Below, one piece after another: positions 9,401-18,800 of a DNA stretch of 64,000 nucleotides. The stretch's first letter is position 1. Every line of letters begins with the position of its first letter. The stretch covers positions 1-64,000 of the forward strand of contig CBDFMU010000042.1 in assembly GCA_965249785.1 (NCBI GenBank), given 5' to 3'. The stretch is from M3007 sp965249785 (GTDB lineage: Bacteria > Bacteroidota > Bacteroidia > Chitinophagales > Saprospiraceae). The translations under genes were made by a program, and so were the position numbers. The notes under the pieces were generated by a model. That model saw only the letters and a list, made by a program, of their open reading frames with translations. It did no database searches and was not told the origin of the DNA.

Positions 9401-9457
9401 AAAAAACGGAAGCAGGCCCGTTCGCCAAAAGTTTGATTTGGTAAAAATTTGCTTCAT
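6446..9457 (-). CDS. SusC/RagA family TonB-linked outer membrane receptor
   Basis: A SusC-type TonB-dependent transporter of 1003 residues, starting from the ATG at 9457. A longer frame begins at 9577, but the 9457 start gives a proper signal peptide (MKQIFTKSNFW ... TTALAAQ). In order: a carboxypeptidase-regulatory-like domain beginning IEGRVTDQSNGESLIGVTV, a TonB-box region DQVVVVGYGTQRKSDLTGAV, the plug with VLKDASACAIYGARGSNGVI, and a 22-strand barrel ending in a C-terminal aromatic (LEVTF). It imports oligosaccharides across the outer membrane with the SusD lid, powered by TonB-ExbBD. It is transcribed after the GT22 gene. A run of GTTGAG repeats lies immediately upstream. Confidence 0.93.
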   Translation of the reverse strand: MKQIFTKSNFWRTGLLPFFLLLTTALAAQMQIEGRVTDQSNGESLIGVTVAEKGTTNGTVTDVDGNFHLTVKSGESVLVLSYTGYTPQEIPVAGRTRIDIAFAEDITTLDQVVVVGYGTQRKSDLTGAVGTIDGQKLKSIATVDVAQALQGKLAGVYVSPGSGEPGAAAVIRIRGTGTLNNADPIFVIDGMITYDASFVNPQDVASVEVLKDASACAIYGARGSNGVIIITTKSGTKRGNAQISLNTYYGTQQTTKRIDLMNAAQFAQSYNELTNSQYFPDPAALGEGTDWQSEIFRTAPISNVQLGINGGSDRYTYNISGNYFKQSGILKNDDLQRITVRLNNEFQVNNWLTIGNNLAYSNVKRNIAPSSVIGSAYRVPPTVTPRDSTGDFSDPTSPYGLAIANPAADLFYRSHDFRANDRFFGTVYGEINLFKYFKFRSNYGFDVDNENGKTFTPIYEVSPSQVSKDDLLNVRRNQKRDWIWEQTLTFDRSWGEAHHLTLLGGYTAEQRSFELLEASRRNFPGTVESLLYLSAGNDTTQANKNEAHDEGLISYLFRANYTLHERYLFTVSARLDESSRFAAGNRRGIFPSFSLGWNAAQEEFIQKLGWFDRLKLRFSYGILGNQNSIKDRYYPSLGVIKSGLYAIFGTGENLNQGATLVDYSNPDLKWENARQTDAGLEIGLLGNRLTAEIDWYNRLTYDIIAAVPIPDYVGSGSAPLVNTAKVRNDGWDITLNWRQAGRFGWNVGAILSPVHNEIVSLNDQKSEIFGAAIQGEFATHSVPGEPIGSFYGYKTNGVFQSEAEALASPRLENETAGDLRFVDINGDGKIDATDRTKLGSPIPTLTYGFNAGIDFMGFDLTADLLGVSGNKVYNAKKASRFSVSNWEASVFEDHWTPENPSGTKPRITNGGHNYRVSDYYIEDGSFIRLRNVVLGYNLPLRLIQRAKLSKFRVYVSGTNLWTKQDYSGYSPEFSNADNPFEVGIDNIGYPVTKSWQAGLEVTF

Positions 9458-9470
9458 GACTTTATTAATT

Positions 9471-9516
9471 GGTTGAGAGAAAGTTGAGGGTGTTGAGATT
9501 GTTGAGGGTGTTGACA
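9471..9516. repeat. GTTGAG tandem repeat, copy 3 (one arm only)
   Basis: Four to five imperfect units of GTTGAGRGT/GTTGAGATT lie in a row upstream of susC, without a complementary arm. The sequence resembles the purine-rich half of the larger elements at 746-869 and 6285-6446. Confidence 0.55.
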
Positions 9517-9543
9517 ATAATGGGTTTGTGGTGGAATTTGCGT

Positions 9544-11073
9544 TTACCGCTTTCTTTCTACTTGATAAATGCTCCAAATACGCGAGCGGCTCTGCCAGTC
9601 ATTGATATTTAAAGCAGTAATCCAATTGGGGAAATAGGAATACAAACGTTTTGGATTAGTATGAATAAGCGTGGGCGGCAATTGTAAGGCGGGATAAATC
9701 AAGAGATTATTGGATAAAAGGCTCATACTGTCTAATTGTTCTAATTGTGACAATACTATTACCTTCAAATTTTCAGGCTGATAAAAATGGGCGGTCAAAC
9801 CGACTAATTGGTAAGGATTTTTTTCCATCGCAAACAAAGTAATTGGCCGATTTTGGGCGTAATGGTACAAAAAACGGAAACACGGTAGTGCTTCATTGGC
9901 CGGCGTGAGGCTGCGTATTGGAAGAGCTATAAAATTAATAATTACTGCCAATCCAATTACTGCCTTTGCCCAACTATAATTCTTAAAATGCTCCCAAGTC
10001 GTTTGCCACGCTATTACTGCTAACGCAATAAACGGAAACACCATCGGAAACAAAAAGCGTAACTCCTTGTGTGCCACCAACGTATGCGCCAAAAAGAATG
10101 GCAACAAAGCCCAGACCAACACGTGCTTTTTATGTTTAAATCCGCCCCAAATTGCTAAACCCAATAATAATAAACTCACTGGCGGCAAGCCCGTTAGCAC
10201 TATCTCCTGCAAATAAAACCACCACGGCGCGGTACCCCAATTGATGGCTTTATTTTCCAGAATATTAGCCTGGAAATAGTGCCAGGCGGTGAATTCCCAT
10301 GTGCCATATAACCAATAATCAGCCCACACACCAATGCCAATCGCCAAGCCGCCGCCCAACAACAACCAGCCCCACTCCACTCCGCGCAACCGCCGATAAT
10401 ACAATAGCCAAACCGCCACACCCGCCAGCGCGAACGCCATCTGGAAGCGAAAAAAGAAGGATAGGCCCAATAAAAGCCCGCCCAATACTAGCCGCCACCC
10501 TACCCTATTTCTTTCATTGTCAAGGAACTGCGTAACAAAAAACAAACCCGCCAAGAAGCTCATGCCCGCCCAGTTTTCCGAAGAAAAACGGACGCTCAAA
10601 TAAGGTATGAACCACAACAGCATCGCCGACCAAAGCAGGTTCTTCACTAATCTCTCCTCGTCAAAATTGCGGCCCAATTGCTTTGACCAGACAAAAATCA
10701 CCAGCCACATCAACCAGCCGCTTAGTAGTCGTAATAGAAAGGCTTGATTAAAAGGGCTTTCCACCCCAATTACTTTCAATCCACTAATCGTCTCATAAGC
10801 CAGCCAGGGCTGCAAACCGGGCCGAATATGCTCCGCAAATTCCCAGGGCAAATCTGTCGCTGGTGTGTTGCCCAATTTGTAGTTAGCCAGTTCCAGCAAT
10901 TGAAAATGCTCGTCGGGATGGTGATAGCCTTCGCTGCACCACGCCGCCAAACCATACATCACTAAACCGGCAAATAGTAAATGGTTATTGGTTATTGGTT
11001 TATTAGTTAACTGGCTCACCACATCGCAATAATCAAGTGTTTTGTAAATAGGTTTTACTTTGCTATTGACCAC
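9544..11073 (-). CDS. GT22-like (PIG-B/ALG9 family) mannosyltransferase, polytopic
   Basis: A 509-residue integral membrane protein. The first lumen-facing loop contains HHPDEHFQLLE, matching the HPDE(H/I)FQ signature of GT22 enzymes such as PIG-B and ALG9. This is followed by roughly 8-10 hydrophobic segments (for example LLGLSFFFRFQMAFALAGVAVW) and HKELRFLFPMVFP, which corresponds to the conserved HKE(x)RF motif. In eukaryotes these enzymes transfer mannose from dolichyl-phosphate-mannose; bacterial members are known in Bacteroidota, with acceptors largely uncharacterised. The start codon appears to be GTG at 11073, and no better in-frame ATG precedes the HPDE motif. It sits between the GH3 and SusC genes, so it may be a passenger or may build the cell's own glycan. 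Confidence 0.8.
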   Translation of the reverse strand: MVNSKVKPIYKTLDYCDVVSQLTNKPITNNHLLFAGLVMYGLAAWCSEGYHHPDEHFQLLELANYKLGNTPATDLPWEFAEHIRPGLQPWLAYETISGLKVIGVESPFNQAFLLRLLSGWLMWLVIFVWSKQLGRNFDEERLVKNLLWSAMLLWFIPYLSVRFSSENWAGMSFLAGLFFVTQFLDNERNRVGWRLVLGGLLLGLSFFFRFQMAFALAGVAVWLLYYRRLRGVEWGWLLLGGGLAIGIGVWADYWLYGTWEFTAWHYFQANILENKAINWGTAPWWFYLQEIVLTGLPPVSLLLLGLAIWGGFKHKKHVLVWALLPFFLAHTLVAHKELRFLFPMVFPFIALAVIAWQTTWEHFKNYSWAKAVIGLAVIINFIALPIRSLTPANEALPCFRFLYHYAQNRPITLFAMEKNPYQLVGLTAHFYQPENLKVIVLSQLEQLDSMSLLSNNLLIYPALQLPPTLIHTNPKRLYSYFPNWITALNINDWQSRSRIWSIYQVERKR

Positions 11074-11106
11074 ATTTCGTCACATTGACCACATATTTTT
11101 ATTCTT

Positions 11107-13362
11107 TTACTCCATTTTCACCTTCACCTTTTTCAAGTCCACCGAATTACCACCGACCATGATCTCAAATTCGCCCGGCTCACTACCAAAAGTCAGGTCG
11201 CGGCGATAAAAGCTGAGGTCTTTATCCGTCAAGGTGAACGTAACGACCTGAAAGGCACCGGGCTGCAACATAATTTTCTGGAAACCTTTTAGTTCTTTTA
11301 CTGGCCGTGTCACCGAACCAACCAAATCATGAACGTACAATTGCACCACCTCTTCTCCGGCGCGCTTGCCAGTATTAGTCACTTTTACCGTTACTTGCAG
11401 GTTTTCATTTTTTCTGAAAGTTGTTTTATTAACTATTGGTTCATCATAGCCAAAAGTGGTGTAACTCAGTCCAAAACCAAAGGGGTACTGCGGCGAATTA
11501 GGCATATCGAGGTATTTGCTCGTCCATTTGGAATTTGGATCATAAGGCCGCCCCGTGTTCTTTTCATTGTAAAAAATCGGCACCTGCCCCACCGAACGCG
11601 GGAAAGTCATCGTCAATTTGCCCGATGGATTATAGTCGCCAAACAGTACATCGGCGAGCGCATTGCCCGTCTCCGTGCCGAGCCACCAGGCTTCCACTAC
11701 GGCAGTCGCATTTTCAGCGATCCAGGGAATAGCCAATGGGCGACCATTCATCAGTATTACTACTACGGGTTTGCCAGTTTTCACTAGTTCTTCTACTAAT
11801 TCTTCTTGTACGCCGGGTAATCCAATTTCCGCGCGTGCCGCTGCTTCCCCGCTCATCATGGCTTTTTCACCGACGGCTACCACCACGATTTCGGCGTTTT
11901 TCGCGGCTGCGACGGCTGCAGCAAAACCGGATTTATCCATACCATCCACGGTGGCGCAACCAGCCACATATTGGCAGTTGGCATTGGTTTTCAAACCTGT
12001 CAGCAACGTCACGCAGTCTTTGGCATCGCCCGCTCCGCTCCAGTTGCCGATCAGTTCGCTCTGGTTGTCAGCCAGGGGGCCAATGAGGGCGATCTTTGCG
12101 CCTTTGCGCAGGGGCAGTGCATTCTTGTCATTTTTCAATAAAACAATGCTTTTACGAGCCATATCGCGGGCATCGTCGCGGTTGGCTTTGGTCAGGATTT
12201 GCGTTTTTTCGCGTTGTTCGTCGCAGTATTTGTAGGGATTTTCAAACAAGCCCAATTCAAATTTCAAGCGCAGAATCCGTTTGACGGCCTCATCCACCTG
12301 AGTCAATGGCACTTTCCCTTGTTTCACCGATTGAGCCAGAAACTTTTGATAAATAGCGCCTTGCATATCCATATCTACCCCGGCATTGGCTGACATTTCC
12401 CCGGCATCTTTTTCATTAGCGACTACGCCGTGGTTGACCATTTCATTCATGGAGGTATAATCTGTTACCACAAATCCCTGGAAATTCCATTGTTTGCGCA
12501 GGATGTCAGTCAGCAAATAGTGATTACCAGTGGCAGGTACGCCATCGTAGTCATTGAAAGAAGTCATAATCGTCGCTGCGCCTGCTTTCACCGCCGCTTC
12601 ATAAGTAGGCAGGTAATAGTCCCGGAAATAGCGTTCGCTCATGTCCACGCTATTGTATTCCCGACCAGCGATGGGTGCGCCGTAACCGGCATAGTGTTTT
12701 ACGCAGGCCATCATCGCGTCGTTTTGCGCGAAGCTTTTACCCTGAAAACCATGCACTCGTGCTTCCGCAATACGGCAACCGAGGTAGGTGTCCTCTCCGG
12801 CTCCTTCCATCACCCGACCCCAGCGCGGATCGCGACCAATATCTACCATCGGGGCGAACGTCCAGTTCAGGCCAGAAGCGGTAGACTCCATAGCCGCTAC
12901 CCGCGCCGAACGTTCGATGGCGGCTAAGTCCCAACTGGCGGATTCGCCGAGCGGAATGGGGAAGATGGTTTTGTAACCGTGAATAACATCGTAGCCAAAG
13001 ATGAGCGGAATTTTCATCCGGGTTTCTTCCACAGCAATGCGTTGTAGCTCGCGGGTAAATTTTACGGTGTGGCTATTGAACAAGGCACCGCAGGCCCCAG
13101 AGCGAATGTCTTTGGTGTAGCCCTCGCGAATGGTTGGTCCAGTGGCCCCCCAATCGGTGGTATAGAGCGTCATTTGGCCCACTTTTTCTTCCAGCGTCAT
13201 CAGGCGGAGGAGGGAATCTACACGTTTGTCAATGGGCGAGTAAGTAGTGGCGGCCATTTTCGGCGACTTTTCCATTTGCACCACGGGTGTGCGGGTACAA
13301 AGAAAAGAGGATAAGCCGAGGGCAATAAAAAGGAGGGCGAAAGGTGCTATGTTTAGTTTCAT
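11107..13362 (-). CDS. bglX: GH3 beta-glucosidase (BglX-like)
   Basis: A family 3 glycoside hydrolase of about 751 residues from the ATG at 13362 (a slightly longer frame begins at 13383). An N-terminal export signal is followed by the TIM-barrel domain with GEDTYLG, ACVKHYAGYGAP and the nucleophile Asp in GFVVTDYTSMNE (residue 308 counted from 13383). Next come the alpha/beta sandwich with GEKAMMSGEAAARAEIGLPG and a C-terminal fibronectin-III-like domain (LQVTVKVTNTGKRAGEEVVQLYV). It removes glucose from the non-reducing end of beta-glucosides in the periplasm. GH3 enzymes next to GH144-type endoglucanases are known to cleave sophoro-oligosaccharides (beta-1,2), so that specificity is proposed from context; BglX itself is broad. 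Confidence 0.9.
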   Translation of the reverse strand: MKLNIAPFALLFIALGLSSFLCTRTPVVQMEKSPKMAATTYSPIDKRVDSLLRLMTLEEKVGQMTLYTTDWGATGPTIREGYTKDIRSGACGALFNSHTVKFTRELQRIAVEETRMKIPLIFGYDVIHGYKTIFPIPLGESASWDLAAIERSARVAAMESTASGLNWTFAPMVDIGRDPRWGRVMEGAGEDTYLGCRIAEARVHGFQGKSFAQNDAMMACVKHYAGYGAPIAGREYNSVDMSERYFRDYYLPTYEAAVKAGAATIMTSFNDYDGVPATGNHYLLTDILRKQWNFQGFVVTDYTSMNEMVNHGVVANEKDAGEMSANAGVDMDMQGAIYQKFLAQSVKQGKVPLTQVDEAVKRILRLKFELGLFENPYKYCDEQREKTQILTKANRDDARDMARKSIVLLKNDKNALPLRKGAKIALIGPLADNQSELIGNWSGAGDAKDCVTLLTGLKTNANCQYVAGCATVDGMDKSGFAAAVAAAKNAEIVVVAVGEKAMMSGEAAARAEIGLPGVQEELVEELVKTGKPVVVILMNGRPLAIPWIAENATAVVEAWWLGTETGNALADVLFGDYNPSGKLTMTFPRSVGQVPIFYNEKNTGRPYDPNSKWTSKYLDMPNSPQYPFGFGLSYTTFGYDEPIVNKTTFRKNENLQVTVKVTNTGKRAGEEVVQLYVHDLVGSVTRPVKELKGFQKIMLQPGAFQVVTFTLTDKDLSFYRRDLTFGSEPGEFEIMVGGNSVDLKKVKVKME

Positions 13363-13414
13363 GTTAGTTGACGTATTAATCAATTGACTAGTTAATGCAA
13401 GTTTTTAATAGTTA

Positions 13415-13535
13415 CGAGAACCGTTCACGTCTTGGTGTACGCCTCGCTTGTCATCCTGTCGGGAACCGTCCACGCCGTGGTGTGCTTTGTAATGTTTTCC
13501 GCGACGTGGACGGTTCCCGACAGGATGACAAAAAG
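13415..13535. repeat. 26-bp perfect inverted repeat element
   Basis: Arms 13449-13474 and 13505-13530 are perfectly complementary over 26 bases (core CATCCTGTCGGGAACCGTCC) around a 30-base loop. The left flank also holds a partial direct copy, GAACCGTTCACGTCTTGG. A degenerate second copy lies at 19138-19203. This is REP/MITE-like intergenic DNA. On the minus strand it lies just after the GH144-esterase stop and could end transcription. Confidence 0.75.
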
Positions 13536-13556
13536 CGGCGTGTTCCACAAGGGTCC

Positions 13557-15740
13557 TTATTTATGCTGCGCAAACAACCACTCCAACACCGCCGGATTAT
13601 AATAGGTAATATCCCAAACATTGTGGCCCATCGTAGAGTATTCCGTGTATTTTATCGAACTACCCGCTTTTTTCAACGCTTCTACCATTTGCCAGTCATA
13701 TTTGGGATACACGGCGCCATCCAGACGGCCATGAAAAGCCCAGATGGGAATGCCCTTGATCAAACTCGCCTGTGCGGGATCGGCACCGCCGCAAAGCGGT
13801 AGTCCAGCAGCAAACAAATCCGGCTTGCGCATCATCAGGTCGTAGGTCCCAAAACCACCCATTGAAAGGCCAGTGATATAGATACGTTTTGGATCAATAT
13901 CTGAATTGGCACGCATCAATTTGTCCACTAAGGCAAGCACCATTTTACCCGGCTGGGTATAGGTTTGGTCATTGAAAGTTATTTGCTCCCAATCGCGCGT
14001 AACCCCACCCCACACCTCATCGGGCGGGCACTGCGGCACTAACAGGTAACAGGGATGTTTTTCCCGCATTTCTTTTTCGCAAAAAGCAAAAACCCCGTTG
14101 CGCATCTGGGAAGAATTGTCTGTCCCGCGCTCGCCAGAACCGTGCAGGAATACCACCAGCGGATATTTCGATTCGGTGGCGGGCAGCATGGCATTTTTCT
14201 TCGGCTCCATTAATTGGTAAGGCAGCTTATTATTCGCTGCGTCCTGATAAATTTCCCTTTTGAAAAAGCCCTCTGGTTCCACCGGAACGTCCGGGTTGGG
14301 CAGCGGCATTTTGCGCTTGGTGTTATCTTTTTCAACGGCCACGGTGGACTGATCGAGCCATCCGCCCGTAAAACCCGCTTTACGCAGCCCCGTCACGATA
14401 TAGGGATTTTTTTGCATCAGCTTCCAGATCAAAGCAGAGCGGTAATTTTCCAGCATCAGCACAATGGGCCCTTGATCAATGCCGAGGTAGTCTTGATCTA
14501 CCCAATATGGAAATCCCGGCTGACCATTTTTGGTCTGGTCGGCCCAGGTAAAGGTTTCATTATAGCCGTCAAAAAAACCGTAAGGGCCGACTGGAAAATG
14601 ATCCCACATGGCTTCCAGGGCAGGCAAACAAATTTCCGGCGCAAAAGCAATGGAACTGACCGCTGCGGTCGGAGCGATGGTGCCGTCATCCACGAGATAA
14701 TCTATGGCGGCACCGCGCGCGGAATAGCCATCAAAAGTCTGTTTGTGTCCATTCCAGTTTATTTCAGCGTAGCCAGGTCCATCGCCAGCGGTGAGGCCCC
14801 AGATATTCGGGCCGTAGCCAACGAATTTTTGGGGATTATCCAGGCAATACTGACGATTGGCGTAGGTGGCACGACGACTGTTTTCGTGATAGTCAATGCC
14901 CATATTACGCATATAAGCATCTTTAATGTCGTGGAAATCTACCCAGCACTGACTATATTGGTGACCAAAAAGTGGCCCAAAATTGACCATATCCTGGCCT
15001 TTGTATTCGGCGCGGAAGTAGGGTTTGCACCATTGTTGCCACATGCTGGGCGGCACCGGATGGGTCGGCGAACCAATGGCCATCAGTACCAGCACCATAG
15101 CTTCATTATAGCCGCGCCAGTCGGAGGCCAGGAAACCGCGATCCGGGAACCAGCCCATGCTCAGGCGGTTATTTTCGTTTAAAAACCAGTCAAATTCAAC
15201 GCGGCGATACAAAAAATCGGCTTGCTCGCGGATGGCTTTTTCGGTAGTAGTAGATTGATCAAAATAGGTAAGACAAGACAGAATACCGGCCATCAACAGG
15301 CCAGTATCAATACTGGAAAGTTCGACATTTTTGAAGCGCGTCGCCGTTTTGGTATCCAGGAAATGGTAGAACCAGCCCTTGTAACCAGCTACCCCGGAAG
15401 GCTGGGGGCCCTGGGGGAGATTTTTTAGAAAATTCAGGGTTTTCAGCACGCGGTCGGCGGCTTGTGCGCGGGTGATCCAGCCACGTTCAGCACCAACCAA
15501 ATAGGCGGAAAGCCCAAAGCCAGTGGCGGCAATACTGGAAAAATTATTGTTCGGGTACCGATCTGGCACCTGCCAGGTAGTAGTATCGGTGGTCGCCCAG
15601 AAGTACAGGAAATGGCGACGCTGCACCTCATCCAGGCTAAATGGCGGCTTATTGGCCGTTGGTCCGCTGGTGACTTGTTGGGCTTGCATGAAAGGCCCAA
15701 TGACACTTAAAAAAATGATTAAGGAAAAAAGTCTCGTCAT
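13557..15740 (-). CDS. GH144-like glucoamylase-fold hydrolase fused to alpha/beta-hydrolase esterase
   Basis: A 727-residue two-domain secreted enzyme (residue numbers below count from the alternative start at 15755, five residues earlier). A signal peptide (LFSLIIFLSVIGPFMQAQ) precedes a glucoamylase-type (alpha/alpha)6 domain at about 40-470 with GFGLSAYLVGAERGWITR, WGLTAGDGPGY, DDGTIAPTAAVSS and LGIDQGPIVLMLENYRS. The family includes GH144 endo-beta-1,2-glucanases. From about 510 to 732 there is an esterase domain: FLHGSGERG oxyanion loop, GLSMGG with nucleophile Ser631, Asp679 in FHGRLDG, and His711 in MGHNVW, giving a complete triad. It lacks a T9SS tail, unlike the second GH144-like protein at 19217-21082. 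The fusion suggests a glucan carrying ester substituents. Glucanase specificity is inferred from the family and neighbours. Confidence 0.85.
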   Translation of the reverse strand: MTRLFSLIIFLSVIGPFMQAQQVTSGPTANKPPFSLDEVQRRHFLYFWATTDTTTWQVPDRYPNNNFSSIAATGFGLSAYLVGAERGWITRAQAADRVLKTLNFLKNLPQGPQPSGVAGYKGWFYHFLDTKTATRFKNVELSSIDTGLLMAGILSCLTYFDQSTTTEKAIREQADFLYRRVEFDWFLNENNRLSMGWFPDRGFLASDWRGYNEAMVLVLMAIGSPTHPVPPSMWQQWCKPYFRAEYKGQDMVNFGPLFGHQYSQCWVDFHDIKDAYMRNMGIDYHENSRRATYANRQYCLDNPQKFVGYGPNIWGLTAGDGPGYAEINWNGHKQTFDGYSARGAAIDYLVDDGTIAPTAAVSSIAFAPEICLPALEAMWDHFPVGPYGFFDGYNETFTWADQTKNGQPGFPYWVDQDYLGIDQGPIVLMLENYRSALIWKLMQKNPYIVTGLRKAGFTGGWLDQSTVAVEKDNTKRKMPLPNPDVPVEPEGFFKREIYQDAANNKLPYQLMEPKKNAMLPATESKYPLVVFLHGSGERGTDNSSQMRNGVFAFCEKEMREKHPCYLLVPQCPPDEVWGGVTRDWEQITFNDQTYTQPGKMVLALVDKLMRANSDIDPKRIYITGLSMGGFGTYDLMMRKPDLFAAGLPLCGGADPAQASLIKGIPIWAFHGRLDGAVYPKYDWQMVEALKKAGSSIKYTEYSTMGHNVWDITYYNPAVLEWLFAQHK

Positions 15741-15785
15741 ATTTGGGAGGAACAATTTTTAAAAAGGCAAAGGGCAAAAAAGCAA

Positions 15786-15822
15786 ATGGGCAGCGGAACC
15801 CTAAAAACCGTCCGCTGCCCAT
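15786..15822 (-). terminator. Rho-independent terminator after the six-repeat protein gene
   Basis: Perfect 12-base arms ATGGGCAGCGGA (15786-15797) and TCCGCTGCCCAT (15811-15822). On the minus strand the hairpin is followed by a T-rich run (TTTGCTTTTTTG). It lies 46 bases beyond the stop codon at 15868. Confidence 0.8.
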
Positions 15823-15867
15823 ACTACATTGGCCACATTATTTACTTTAATTGGCCACATTAAAATT

Positions 15868-18800
15868 CTACTGCTTCACAAACTTCGCATTACCCAACAG
15901 TGCACCCTGCTTGCTGAACCCAGCCAGCGAGTACATACCCACTGGGAATTGCGACACGTCCAAGTCTGTATAAGTGTCGGAAACAGTGGAGATAGAGGCT
16001 ACGCGCTGGCCATAAGCATTGAACACGTCAATGCGGGCAACGTCCTGGAAGTTTTTCACTAACAAGGTGTTAGCCACTGGGTTAGGCGATACCGACATGG
16101 TCGGCACTGGCCCAGGAGTGAATGTATTCACCATTCCGCATTCGCCTGCACCAATCACGATGTCATCGAAGTAAGAGGTCACATCTACTCCAGTTGCCGG
16201 AATATCTAGGTCAAAAAACAGGGTTAAGCGTCTGTAATCACCATTATCGGGAGCAGCAGCGAAATCAACCGTAATTTCTTCCCATTCATTAATCTTCGTG
16301 TTAGGTACTGAAATTTGTAATGCTGCTGCACCGTTTGTAGAGCCTTCCAGTTTAGCGGCAAAGTTACCGATGTGGTCCATGTACACTTTGGCACGGATGG
16401 TTTTCACTCCCTTGAAATCAATAGCTGATTCCAGATTAGGGTCGGTATAAATACCAGCGAAAACTTGTGCACTATCCGCCTTGATAAACTCCGTCACCTT
16501 TGCGCTTACATCAATGCCGCTTGGGTTGGGGTTGTTTACTACTTTAACCGGATCGCCCGTTGCTTCGATGTGACCGTTCGCGAAGTATTTCCAGGTCAGC
16601 GTCGTAGCTGGCGTTTCGTTATCGTCTACGCAACCGTTGTAGCCAGCCCGTGCCCACTGCACATTGTCAATGTAGTAAACGCCACCACCGGTTTCGTTGC
16701 CGACATTGAAGAAAATCACGATTTGCTTAGCCTCTGTACCTATTGCACCGCTGAAATCAATATCGAATTTCTGCCAGGTGTTGGCAGTCGTTACTGTATC
16801 AAAAATCTCGACGTTGGTTGGCCCTTGCAGTTTGATCAGGAAAGGCACGTTGACGGTCGGCGACCAGATCTGGAATTTCAGGTGGTTGTACAGCGACAGG
16901 TCTGGTGCAGTAGCAAACTCAAAGCCAATACCGGCATACGCGCCAGCGGGGTCCGTATATTCGCCGACTTTCAAAGAACCGTTTTCCGGGGTCAAGTGCG
17001 GGTTATTAACAGTTTTGAGGTCATCTGCGCCATAGAAAATGGTGCTGTAGTTATGTTGGCATTCAAAATCTTCCACGATGTTTGGCACTGGCACAACGCC
17101 TGCACAAATATCAATGGTGACTTTTGACTGCGTCAAATTGTCAATACACCAGCCTTCGCCAGCAGCAGCAGTGCCGGGATTGAAGATCAGACGTATTTCA
17201 GCAAAGTTGGTGATAGCATCATAAGCCGAAAAGTCAAAATGCAACGTCTCCCATTCGCCGGGTGTAGTAATGTCAGCGGTTGCTTCCTTGTTCCCTTCGG
17301 TTGGGGAACTGAGCTGCATAGTCACGCTGCCGCCAGTGGCCGGGCTGAGTACATCAATGTTGAACTGACCATAAACCGACAAGTCCAGGTTTGCGACTGG
17401 CGAAATGGCCTGCAACGTGGAGAAAGCCGAAGTGCCTTTGGTGTAACAACCCACTTCCGTAGAGTTATTGACATCGTTTGGCATGGAGTTAGCGACCGGG
17501 CCGCTAAATGTGCCGTGGATCACTTCATTCTGATCCAAAGGCTGCCAGGCCAGATGCTGTCCACCCTGAAAATCTTCCAACACGGAAGCAGTTGGTGCGG
17601 ACAGTTTGATATTGTCAATATAGTAGGTGTCGCCCGCTTCGCCATTGACTCCAGCATTGAAGAAAATAACGAATTTGGTATTTCCGGCACCTGCCTGGGC
17701 GCTGAAATCTACAGTATAGGTGACCCATTTGTTTAGTTCGGTGACTGGTAAGGGGAATTCTTTGGCCGCACCGCCTTCGGTTTTCAGCAACAATGTGCCG
17801 GTCTTAGTTGAATATACCTGTAAGCTGAACACGCTGCGTTGGGTAAAATCAATCGGGTTTTGATAATCAATAATCAATGCCGAATACTCTGTACCCTGAC
17901 CAGCTACATCCTTATATTCGCCCACTTTTGGAGAGTTGTTGTCGCCGGTGGGATAAGGATTATTGACCACTGTCAAGCTATCCCAGCCTGCGCCATAAGT
18001 TGCGTTGCGGTTGCACTCGAAATCGTCGATAATGTCCGGATCAGCAGCAACATTCAGGCACGCGCCTTTTGGTACAGCGCAGATATTGTCAATGTAATAC
18101 GTGTCGGCACTGGTCTCTACTCCCGGATCAAAGAATAAAATCAGCCTGGTCAGACCAGTATTCGCTGCTGCTGCACTGAAATCGAAGGTGTACTCCTGCC
18201 AGGCACTGGCTACCGCAATATTTTTAGTTACCTCTATGGCAGGCACCCCGTCACCTTCCAGTTTCATCAATACCTGCGTAGCCGCAGTAGCGTAGATGTC
18301 AATCTTAAACTGGTTGTAAGAGGACAAGTCGAAGGCCGTACCATTGTCGGCTAACAACAGGCTATAAGCGTGGGTATCGCTTTTCACATATTGACCAACA
18401 TTGGGCGAGGAATTGACCGAGTTCGGTGCCGGGTTGGCTACTGGTGCCGTGAATGTCCCATCCAGGCCCTGGAAAGTCAGACCTGGGCCTTCAAAGTCTG
18501 CAAAACAGAGCTGTGCTTTTTCCAGCCGGATGTCGTCGAAATAGTAAGAGGCAGAGTCGCCCAACACGAAGGAGTTGAAAGAAATCAACAACTGATTTAG
18601 CGCGGTAGCTCCAGCATATTGCGACAGGTCGAAGGTATATTCGACCCATTGATTGGCTACGGTAATGTCTACGAATTTCTCCGCGTTTACGCCGCCGCCT
18701 TGAAACTTGAACAGCAATTGCGCTGGTGCTGTCGGCGACCACACTTTCATTTTGACTTGGTTGTATTCCGAAATATCAATCGGGCCACCCAGATCGCCCA

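Noticed and set aside
9457..9577. Upstream start giving SusC 40 extra residues
   Set aside because: The extra segment is a translation of the GTTGAG repeat (rich in Ser/Thr/Pro) and would bury the signal peptide.
13557..13802. Reading the esterase part as a separate gene
   Set aside because: The frame is continuous from the glucanase domain through a short linker with no stop or internal start, so it is a single fused protein.
14214..15182. 322-residue plus-strand frame opposite the GH144-esterase gene
   Set aside because: Shadow frame; the minus-strand protein has all family motifs and the plus-strand product resembles nothing.
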